The notes below the pieces were generated by a model, which was not told the origin of the DNA, searched no databases, and worked only from the letters and a program-made list of their open reading frames with translations. DNA of 7,097 nucleotides, from positions 1 to 7,097 of the forward strand of contig CAZYDR010000149.1 in NCBI GenBank assembly GCA_964645285.1. The letters run 5' to 3'. The stretch's first letter is position 1. Each line of letters starts with the position of its first letter. Position numbers and translations under genes: made by a program. The stretch comes from JAYZAP01 sp964645285 (GTDB taxonomy: Bacteria; Pseudomonadota; Alphaproteobacteria; JAAXGF01). Positions 1 to 5,221 of the stretch are shown piece by piece.

Positions 1-187
1 CAGGCGCACCCCCGGCCAGCGCATCCCGCTGAGCAAATGGGACCATAGCGATGAATGCAACTATCAAAGCTTTAGCAATATATCTGATCGATGTCCCAGC
101 CCAATGGCTGTAAGTTTCCACGGATTTTGCTTCGACGCAATTCTCAGTAAACGCCAGGAGCTGCAACGCAGATATGAAATGACGCAT
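1..187 (-). CDS. N-terminus of a possibly exported hypothetical protein (partial, runs off left edge)
   Basis: I do not recognise this gene. The minus-strand frame is open for 62 codons from ATG at 187 to the window edge. The ATG has a plausible ribosome binding site, GAGG five bases upstream, which is why I chose it. Residues 39-52 (AKALIVAFIAMVPF) form a hydrophobic segment preceded by Arg35 and Lys39 and followed by DALA-GG near residue 58. That resembles a signal peptide with a possible signal-peptidase cleavage after ALA. The 37-residue stretch before the hydrophobic core is long for a signal peptide, so a GTG at codon 23 could be the true start, or the segment could be a membrane anchor. 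Base composition is closer to 50% GC than in the genes to the right. Only the N-terminus is visible, so no function can be assigned. Confidence 0.5.
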   Translation of the reverse strand, partial: MRHFISALQLLAFTENCVEAKSVETYSHWAGTSIRYIAKALIVAFIAMVPFAQRDALAGGAP

Positions 188-239
188 TTTGTCCTCAATC
201 CGACCATGGGTGGTTAAGTTACGTTAACAGGCTTGACGC

Positions 240-494
240 TCAGTCCGCCCGTTGGTCGTCTTCTTCCCCGGCGTCGTTTGCCGCATCGATGATGGCGAAG
301 ACCGTTTGGTTGAATTTGCCGATATCGGTCTCGTCCCATCCCGCCTTGGGGCTGGCGTTGCCCCTCTCATCGAGTATCGGAAGGTGAAAACAGCACCAAG
401 TGGTGCCGTCGTCGAGCGTAGTGAACGCCGTTTCCGAAGCAAACTGGTAGCCGTGCTCCTCGCCATCAATTTCGATATGAAAACAGCAGGCCAT
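240..494 (-). CDS. Small acidic hypothetical protein with duplicated CCFH motif (84 aa)
   Basis: I do not recognise this family. The 84-residue product is acidic, with a Glu/Asp-rich tail at residues 73-84 and no signal peptide or membrane segment, so it is probably cytosolic. Two short segments resemble each other: ACCFHIEI at residues 2-9 and WCCFHLPI at residues 33-40. Each has a Cys-Cys-Phe-His core that could bind a metal or form matching beta strands, but this is inference. The ATG at 494 lacks a clear Shine-Dalgarno sequence. A plus-strand frame of the same length overlaps it almost completely (252-506). I prefer the minus strand because its product has a more protein-like composition and the neighbouring genes on both sides are also on the minus strand. 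The gene ends 53 bases before the start of the next minus-strand frame. Confidence 0.5.
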   Translation of the reverse strand: MACCFHIEIDGEEHGYQFASETAFTTLDDGTTWCCFHLPILDERGNASPKAGWDETDIGKFNQTVFAIIDAANDAGEEDDQRAD

Positions 495-609
495 ACGCCG
501 AACTAGAGAAAGTGTGGGCGATATTTCTATAATCAGTTACCACAATCCGCCCTCGCGCGCCAGCGTCGGGGACGGAGCCGCGTCCGGCGAATTGGAGAAA
601 GGGATTCTT

Positions 610-682
610 GACCACCGAGGCGCCTAGGCCCCAAGTATTTGTAATTCATATACCTTCTTAGTACCTTCGTGTCTTGGTGGTC
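610..682. repeat. Small intergenic element: 7-bp inverted ends plus three degenerate 8-bp tandem units
   Basis: This A+T-richer stretch sits in the 197-base gap between the 84-aa hypothetical and the DUF1232 gene. GACCACC at 610-616 is matched by its inverse GGTGGTC at 676-682. Inside the right end, the minus strand carries three tandem units of eight bases: CACCAAGA (679-672), CACGAAGG (671-664) and TACTAAGA (663-656). From memory, iterated CACxAAGR-type sequences recur between genes in many proteobacteria, so this may be a copy of a dispersed element; I cannot verify that here. It lies just downstream of the DUF1232 stop, so a role in transcript end formation is possible, but there is no classic GC hairpin followed by a T run. 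Confidence 0.45.
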
Positions 683-691
683 GGCGCTTCC

Positions 692-1063
692 TTATTCTTC
701 TTCCGGCTCCGCCTTCTCCAAAAACGCCCGGGCCTGCTCGAAGTGCTCGGGCGCCAGGGCCGAGCGGACGGCGGCGATGGCGGCGACTAGGACCGAGGCG
801 TCGTCGGTGAAGCCGAAGCCGAGGATGATGTCGGGGATGACGTCGAAGGGCACGATGAAATAGGCCAGGGCGCCGAGGAGCACGGCGCGCACGTAATGCG
901 GCGTCTTCGAGTCCATGGCGCAGTAGTAGGCCGCCAGGGCGTCTTCCATGAAGGGGACGCTGCCGAGGGTCTTGCGCAGTTTGTCCCAGAACCGCTCACG
1001 GACCAGCTGCTCATCTTTGATCAGCTTGTCGCGGTCGTATTGCTCGTGGTCGTCGTCGGCCAT
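692..1063 (-). CDS. DUF1232 / YkvA-like small membrane protein
   Basis: The 123-residue protein belongs to the DUF1232 (YkvA) family. The hallmark is seen at residues 68-92: YFIVPFDVIPD followed by IILGFGFTDDASVL, the conserved PxDxIPD...GxxDD pattern within a hydrophobic segment. The flanking regions are hydrophilic: a charged N-terminus (residues 1-35) and an acidic tail ending EPEEE. The family has no established biochemical role; members are short proteins with one or two membrane-associated helices. The length is typical of the alphaproteobacterial version. The start is the ATG at 1063, with no strong Shine-Dalgarno. The gene is divergent from the metallopeptidase gene, with 80 bases between starts. 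A TATCAT hexamer on the minus strand (1103-1098) could be a -10 element, but I see no matching -35. Confidence 0.9.
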   Translation of the reverse strand: MADDDHEQYDRDKLIKDEQLVRERFWDKLRKTLGSVPFMEDALAAYYCAMDSKTPHYVRAVLLGALAYFIVPFDVIPDIILGFGFTDDASVLVAAIAAVRSALAPEHFEQARAFLEKAEPEEE

Positions 1064-1143
1064 TGCAGGGATATGGGGGATGGACGGTCGCTGTGCAATG
1101 ATAGGCGTGGCGCGATGGCTTTTTGCGGTCTAACGTGCCCTCC

Positions 1144-1554
1144 ATGCGTGACCCTTTTGGTGGGGCGCCGTCGGCGGCGGAAATTCAGGCTTTGGCGACC
1201 AAGGCTTTGGCGGGGATTCCCGACAATCTGAAACGCCATCTCGGTGGCGTCGCTATTCTGATCGAGGAGTTTCCAGACGACGAGACCGTTGCCGAAATGG
1301 AGTTGGAAAGCCCGTTCGACCTGCTCGGCCTCTATCACGGTGTCTCCCTCGATCAGAAGAGCGTTGGCGACGCCCCCGAGGACGTCGACCGCATCTACCT
1401 TTACCGCCGGCCGCTGCTCGATCTGTGGTGCGAGGGCGGCGACAGCCTGGAAGACATCGTCCACAACACCATCGTTCATGAGATCGGCCACCATTTCGGC
1501 CTGTCCGACGAGCATATGGACCGCTTGGAGAGCGGCGACGATGGCGACACCTGA
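1144..1554 (+). CDS. Zincin-like metallopeptidase family protein (PF06262 type)
   Basis: The 136-residue product is a small, single-domain, putative zinc-dependent peptidase. The motif HEIGHHFGLSD at residues 112-122 fits HExxHxxGxxD: His112 and His116 as zinc ligands, Glu113 as catalytic base and Asp122 as probable third ligand. This is the pattern I associate with the PF06262 group of short bacterial and archaeal proteins, whose substrates are generally unknown. The upstream part (residues 33-90, including ILIEEFPDD and IYLYRRPLLD) is also typical of that group. No signal peptide is present, so it should be cytosolic. I chose ATG 1144 because upstream TTG 1123 and GTG 1135 add only residues not expected in the family; none has a clear Shine-Dalgarno. 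The 3' end overlaps the DMT transporter gene by 14 bases, suggesting co-transcription. Confidence 0.85.
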   Translation: MRDPFGGAPSAAEIQALATKALAGIPDNLKRHLGGVAILIEEFPDDETVAEMELESPFDLLGLYHGVSLDQKSVGDAPEDVDRIYLYRRPLLDLWCEGGDSLEDIVHNTIVHEIGHHFGLSDEHMDRLESGDDGDT

Positions 1555-2509
1555 CCAAAGCCGCACCACCATGGGGTCGCGCGTCGGTCTCGCGCCCTTG
1601 GCCATGCTGTTTGCCTGCGGCGTGCTGTGGGGGCTGCATTTTTCCCTGGCCAAGATCGGCGCCGCCAGCGGCGTCCATCCCTTCGCCATGCTGCTGTGGC
1701 AGGGCCTGGGTGGGTTCACTATAATCTTCTTCGTCTGCCTGCTTCGGGGCCATCTGCGTCGCGTTCGCCGGGCCCATTTGGGCTACTACCTGGGATGCGG
1801 GTTAAGCGGCATCGCGGTGCCCTCGGTGGCCATGTTCTGGGCCGCGTCCCACCTGCCGGCCGGGGTCATGGCGATCCTGGTCAGCCTCAATGTCATGGGC
1901 ACCTACGGCCTGGCTTTGGTCATGCGGCTCGAACGCTTCGACTGGCTCAGGATCGGCGGCATTATTCTCGGCCTCATCGCCGTCTTGCTGATTATCGGGC
2001 CGCCGCAAAGCCTGCCGTCGCCGGGCATGGCGGGCTGGGCGCTGCTCGCCCTGGTAACCCCGGCAAGCTATTCGGTAAACAACGTGTTCGTCGCCCGCTA
2101 TCGGCCGGCGGACGCGGATTCCCTGGTACTGGCCCTTGGCATGGTCGGCACCGTTCTGGTCGTCGCCACGCCCCTGGTGATCGCCACCGGGTCGATGTAT
2201 CTGCCGGCGTCGCCATGGGATCGGGTCGATGCCGCCGTCCTTGGCCTGCCGCTTCTCACCGGTGCGGCTCTGGCTTTTATGTTCGAGATTGTCCGTCTCG
2301 CCGGGCCGGTGTTCTTCTCCCAGGTATCCTATCTCATCGCCGCCGGCGGGGTGCTGTGGGGCATGGCCCTGTTCGGCGAACGTCATAGTCCACTGATCTG
2401 GTTCGCCCTGGTGTTGATGCTTGGCGGCATCGCCCTGGTCAATGCTCGCCCGGGCGCGGGGAAAAACAAAGCCAGTGTTGTGAACAGACAAGATGGAGAG
2501 ACATCATGA
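1541..2509 (+). CDS. DMT superfamily EamA-type transporter
   Basis: The 322-residue inner-membrane protein has about ten hydrophobic segments (roughly 17-36, 48-68, 79-99, 105-127, 136-153, 162-181, 195-215, 230-248, 252-275 and 284-301). They are arranged as two EamA repeats, as in drug/metabolite transporters. Family-like sequence includes GVLWGLHFSLAKIG near residues 27-40 and the second-repeat ending LFGERHSPLIWFALVLMLGG at residues 277-296. The substrate cannot be predicted; relatives export amino acids, metabolites or drugs. The start is ATG 1541, which has GGAG ten bases upstream and overlaps the end of the metallopeptidase gene; ATG 1571 is an alternative that loses only ten hydrophilic residues. 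The stop overlaps the next gene's start as ATGA (2506-2509), so it is likely translationally coupled to the SDR gene. Confidence 0.9.
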   Translation: MATPDQSRTTMGSRVGLAPLAMLFACGVLWGLHFSLAKIGAASGVHPFAMLLWQGLGGFTIIFFVCLLRGHLRRVRRAHLGYYLGCGLSGIAVPSVAMFWAASHLPAGVMAILVSLNVMGTYGLALVMRLERFDWLRIGGIILGLIAVLLIIGPPQSLPSPGMAGWALLALVTPASYSVNNVFVARYRPADADSLVLALGMVGTVLVVATPLVIATGSMYLPASPWDRVDAAVLGLPLLTGAALAFMFEIVRLAGPVFFSQVSYLIAAGGVLWGMALFGERHSPLIWFALVLMLGGIALVNARPGAGKNKASVVNRQDGETS

Positions 2510-3261
2510 AACTCAACGGAAAAACCGCCGTGGTTACCGGTTCGTCGCGCGGCATCGGCCGGGTAATCGCGCTGCGCTTCGCCGCCGAGGGCGCCCGGGT
2601 GGCGGTCGCCTGCATCAGCGCCGTGGACAAGGCCGCCGCCGTGGTTGCCGAGATCGAGGCGGCCGGCGGCAGTGCCGTGGTGGTCCAGGCCGATGTTTCC
2701 AAACGCGACGACGCTGAACGCCTGGTAGTCGAGACCCACGCTGCCTTTGGCCCGGTTGATATCATGGTGTCCAACGCCGGTATCGTCACCGACAAGCGCT
2801 TCCTCGACTCCACCGAGGATGACTGGCAGGCGGCCATCGAGACCAACCTGCACGGTTTCTTCAACGTCTGCCAGGCGGCCCTGCCGGTCATGGTCGAGCG
2901 CGGTGCCGGGCGCATCATCGCCACCGGTTCGATCATCACCGAGGTCGCCGATTTCGGCGGCACCGCGTTTTCCGTCTGCGCCGCCTCCAAGGGCGGCATA
3001 TCCGGGATGATGCATCCCCTGGCGGCGGAGGTGGCACGCCACGGAGTCACCGTCAACGTGGTGTCGCCGGGCTATATCGCCACCGAAATGCTTGGCGAGA
3101 TCGACGAGGCGGGACTCAACGCGGCGCTCACTCTGGTGCCCATGAAGCGCTACGGCAAACCCGAGAAAATCGCCGTCGCCATGGCCTTTCTGGCCTCCGA
3201 CGACGCCGCCTACATCACCGGCCAGACCCTCCGGGTCAACGGCGGCATGTCGATGAATTAA
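2506..3261 (+). CDS. Short-chain dehydrogenase/reductase (FabG-like) lacking the catalytic tyrosine
   Basis: The 251-residue cytosolic protein is a classical SDR with a Rossmann fold. The cofactor glycine motif TGSSRGIG is at residues 11-18, Asp63-Val64 follows in the adenine-binding region, NAG is at 90-92, Asn114 is in NLHG, and Ser142 is in ATGS. The C-terminal SPGYIATEM (187-195) and TGQTLRVNGGMSMN (238-251) are typical. The residue after TGSSR gives no strong NADP versus NAD call. The odd point is the active site: the usual YxxxK reads C158-A-A-S-K162, with Cys encoded by TGC at 2977-2979. Phe155, three residues earlier, also cannot substitute chemically. The enzyme may therefore be inactive or altered, or the base may be a sequencing or mutational error (TAC to TGC). 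GGAG lies seven bases before the ATG, and the gene overlaps the DMT gene by four bases. Confidence 0.9.
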   Translation: MKLNGKTAVVTGSSRGIGRVIALRFAAEGARVAVACISAVDKAAAVVAEIEAAGGSAVVVQADVSKRDDAERLVVETHAAFGPVDIMVSNAGIVTDKRFLDSTEDDWQAAIETNLHGFFNVCQAALPVMVERGAGRIIATGSIITEVADFGGTAFSVCAASKGGISGMMHPLAAEVARHGVTVNVVSPGYIATEMLGEIDEAGLNAALTLVPMKRYGKPEKIAVAMAFLASDDAAYITGQTLRVNGGMSMN

Positions 3262-3280
3262 TTATGGGGGCGCCTTACTC

Positions 3281-3311
3281 AATTAAGTATACTGTCCCCT
3301 TAATTAAGGGG
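3281..3311. repeat. Palindromic sequence at the SDR/thpR convergence point
   Basis: Two overlapping dyads are visible. AATTAAG (3281-3287) pairs with CTTAATT (3299-3305) around an 11-base loop, and CCCCTTAATTAAGGGG (3296-3311) is a perfect 16-base palindrome containing the thpR stop codon. The element lies where two genes converge, with only 38 bases between their stops, so it could end transcription from either side, although neither hairpin has the usual long GC stem and T run. The core read on the minus strand, GGGGACAGTATACTTAATT, resembles a sequence I remember as common between genes in many proteobacteria, often near IS200-like or REP-associated transposases. That link is recall, not verified. 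Confidence 0.45.
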
Positions 3312-3836
3312 ATAGCTGGTTTCGAGGACATGGACCACGCCTTTGTTGCCCAGGGTGCTGGAGTAGAGGTTGAAGGCGGTTATCGGGATATCGTCGGTGG
3401 TGAAGTCGTTGTGCTCGACCAGAAACTCACGGATCCGATTGATCTTGCCGTATTTGAGTCGGGCCAGGGTGACATGAGGCGTGTAGTTTTGCCCGTCGGG
3501 CGCCAAGCCGAGGCCGCGCAGGCAGGTCTCGATGCGACCCTGAAGCTGGCGCAGAGGCTCGCTCTCGGCGACCCCGGCCCACAATACCTTGGGCTGGCCG
3601 CTGGGCGGAAAATGGCCGACCCCCGAGAGGCGCAGGTCGAACGGCGCGGCCGTCATGTCGCCCAGGGCTTCGCTGATATCGTTGAACATGCTGCCCTCGA
3701 CCTCGCCGATGAAGCGCAGCGTCAGGTGATATTGCTCGGGCGGCAGCAGACGGGCGCCACGGACGCCCACGGGCAGAGCGGCAAGGCGCTCCCGCACGGA
3801 TTCGGAAAAATCGATGGCGATGAACAGGCGAGGCAT
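3300..3836 (-). CDS. thpR: RNA 2',3'-cyclic phosphodiesterase (2'-5' RNA ligase family)
   Basis: The 178-residue protein is a member of the 2H phosphoesterase superfamily. The two signature tetrapeptides are present: HLTL at residues 37-40 and HVTL at 121-124, whose histidines form the active site. The start MPRLFIAIDF and the phrase YTPHVTLARLKYG (118-130) are typical of bacterial ThpR/LigT. Family members hydrolyse 2',3'-cyclic phosphate ends of RNA to 2'-phosphate, and in vitro some reversibly join 2'-5' RNA ends; the physiological role is unclear. Length matches the family (about 175-190 residues), and the protein should be cytosolic. Its ATG is three bases downstream of the tesA stop, so the two genes very likely form one minus-strand transcript. 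Its stop codon lies inside a 16-base palindrome. Confidence 0.93.
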   Translation of the reverse strand: MPRLFIAIDFSESVRERLAALPVGVRGARLLPPEQYHLTLRFIGEVEGSMFNDISEALGDMTAAPFDLRLSGVGHFPPSGQPKVLWAGVAESEPLRQLQGRIETCLRGLGLAPDGQNYTPHVTLARLKYGKINRIREFLVEHNDFTTDDIPITAFNLYSSTLGNKGVVHVLETSYPLN

Positions 3837-3839
3837 TGG

Positions 3840-4457
3840 TTACGGCTTCTGGTTGACGGTTTCGAGAAGGTCTTCGACGGCGGGCAGGATGACCGCGACG
3901 CCGGCGGCGTTGGGGTGCAGGCCGTCGTGCTGATTAAGATGGGTTCGACCCGCCACCCCTTCAAGAAAGAACGGATAAAAGGCGACACCGTACTTCTCGG
4001 CGAGGCGCGGGAAGATGGCCTTGAATGCCTTGCCGTAAGCCTGCCCATAGTTGGGCGGCGCCAGCATGCCGGTCAATAGCACGGGCAGACCCTCATGGGC
4101 CAGGCGGGTGAGGATGGCGTCCAGGTTTCTGAAGGTCTGGTCCGGGTCGATGCCGCGCAGGCCGTCATTGGCGCCCAGCTCAAGGATGACAGCCCGGGGT
4201 TTGTCGGCCAGCAGCCAGTCGAGTCGCCGCTTCCCGCCCGCCGTGGTATCGCCAGATACGCCGGCGTTGATGACCACCACGGCCACACCGGATTCAAGCA
4301 ACTTCGCTTCGAGCTGGGCCGGGAACGAGTCCGCCCTGGCGACGCCGTAACCGGCAGTCAGGCTGTCGCCGAGCACCGCCAGACGAACCTCGGCCCCTGC
4401 CGCATCGCCTACGACGATTGCGAACAGGGCGCAGACACTCCATATAATGGCCTTCAT
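3840..4457 (-). CDS. tesA: SGNH-family arylesterase / lysophospholipase (TesA-like)
   Basis: The 205-residue product is a GDSL/SGNH hydrolase of the TesA type, which cleaves thioesters, lysophospholipids and aryl esters in the periplasm. All blocks are present: block I GDSLTAGYG with nucleophile Ser32, block II Gly69 in VSGDTTAGG, block III Asn97 in GANDG, and block V DGLHPN with Asp178 and His181. Residues 1-22 form a signal peptide (hydrophobic IIWSVCALFAIVVG, then AAGA before EVRL), consistent with export. I chose ATG 4457 because it begins the signal peptide; an in-frame GTG at 4469 is possible. The gene precedes thpR by three bases and is divergent from the YbbA-like ATPase gene, the arrangement known for tesA-ybbA-ybbP in Enterobacteria. 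It looks intact, although the neighbouring transporter genes are broken. Confidence 0.93.
   Translation of the reverse strand: MKAIIWSVCALFAIVVGDAAGAEVRLAVLGDSLTAGYGVARADSFPAQLEAKLLESGVAVVVINAGVSGDTTAGGKRRLDWLLADKPRAVILELGANDGLRGIDPDQTFRNLDAILTRLAHEGLPVLLTGMLAPPNYGQAYGKAFKAIFPRLAEKYGVAFYPFFLEGVAGRTHLNQHDGLHPNAAGVAVILPAVEDLLETVNQKP
4418..4448 (+). promoter_or_regulatory. Possible sigma70-type promoter giving a leaderless ybbA transcript
   Basis: A perfect TATAAT hexamer lies at 4443-4448. A weak -35 candidate, TTGCGA, is at 4418-4423, with a longer than ideal 19-base spacer. Transcription would start about seven bases after the -10, near 4455, essentially at ATG 4456 of the ATPase gene, so the mRNA would have little or no leader. 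The hexamer also encodes residues 4-5 (Ile-Ile) of the divergent TesA signal peptide, so it may be a coincidence of coding sequence. Confidence 0.3.
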
Positions 4458-5220
4458 GGCTGACCGCACAACTTCATCCAATCCTTTGGTCTCCAAACCA
4501 CTTGCCCCGGGACCATTGGTCGTCCTCGACGATTTGCACCTCACCCTGCAAACCGGGGCGGGCGACGTCAATATCCTGCGTGGCTTTACCATGACCGTGG
4601 GGCGCGGCGAAACCGTTGCCGTGGTCGGCCCGTCCGGCTCGGGCAAGTCGACCATGCTGGCGTTGGTCGCCGGGCTCGAGCGCCCCACGTCGGGCCGGGT
4701 CACTGTCGCCAGCACCGACCTCGGCGCCCTCGACGAAGATTCCCTGGCGCGCTTTCGCCGCGACCATCTCGGTATCGTCTTCCAGTCGTTCCATCTGGTG
4801 CCGACCATGACGGCGCTGGAAAACGTCGCTATTCCCCTGGAACTGGGCGGCCGCGACGATGCCCAGGCGCGCGCCGTCGCCGGTCTCGATGCGGTCGGCG
4901 CCGGCCATCGGCTTGGTCATTACCCGGCCCAGTTGTCCGGCGGCGAACAGTAGCGCGTTGCCCTGGCCCGCGCCGTCGTTGCCGAGCCGGAACTGCTGCC
5001 GGCCGACGAGCCTACCGGCAATCTCGATCACACCACCGGCGAGGCGATTATCGATCTGCTGTTCGCGACCCAGGCGCGGCTCGGCACCACCCTGGTGCTG
5101 GTCACCCACGACGGCGCCCTGGCCAAACGCTGCGATCGGGTGATTCGGGTCGGCGACGGTCGGGTAGTCGAAGAAGGGGCCGATGCGGGCGCCCAAAAGC
5201 TCAACGGCGCCGGCTCGTAG
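4456..5220 (+). pseudogene. ybbA: YbbA-like ABC transporter ATP-binding protein, interrupted by an in-frame amber codon
   Basis: The reading frame encodes a LolD/YbbA-type ATPase of 254 codons, normal length for the family. Visible are Walker A GPSGSGKST (residues 58-66), the Q-loop VFQ (Gln110), the signature LSGGEQ (160-165), ADEPTGNLD (183-191) and the H-loop His218 in VTHD. The frame is interrupted by TAG at 4951-4953, exactly where the second Gln of LSGGEQQR belongs (CAG to TAG fits). It then continues without shift as RVALARA to the real stop at 5218-5220. Pro182 (CCG at 4999-5001) replaces the usual hydrophobic residue of the Walker B strand (LLxADEP), a second likely damaging change. 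Translation to the first stop gives only 165 residues without Walker B or the H-loop. An upstream in-frame ATG at 4447 is an alternative start. The permease begins one base after the final stop. Confidence 0.88.
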
Positions 5221-5221
5221 A

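Noticed and set aside
252..506. Plus-strand 84-codon frame opposite the small acidic hypothetical
   Set aside because: Its product has a less protein-like composition and no motif, and the minus-strand alternative is better supported by composition and gene direction, though neither has strong start signals.
1289..1540. N-terminal extension of the DMT transporter to 1289
   Set aside because: The extra residues are out-of-frame shadow of the metallopeptidase gene. ATG 1541 with GGAG upstream starts just before the first membrane helix.
1021..1777. Long minus-strand open frames opposite the metallopeptidase and DMT genes
   Set aside because: Composition is biased (Arg/Gly/Pro-rich), no domains are seen, and they overlap well-supported plus-strand genes.
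3264..4079. Long plus-strand open frame (271 codons) antisense to thpR and tesA
   Set aside because: It is the complement of two genes with clear family motifs, shows no recognisable domain, and is the kind of frame expected opposite GC-rich coding DNA.
4458..4808. N-terminal extension of tesA to a start near 4808 (minus strand)
   Set aside because: The extension is low-complexity Arg/Thr/Ser-rich sequence antisense to the ATPase gene, whereas ATG 4457 begins a proper signal peptide.
4951..4953. Amber codon read as Gln or another amino acid (genetic code change or programmed readthrough)
   Set aside because: The same gene ends at a TAG (5218-5220) positioned one base before the permease start, so TAG acts as a normal stop here. 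The accompanying Walker B proline and the permease deletion favour decay. No recoding signal was seen.
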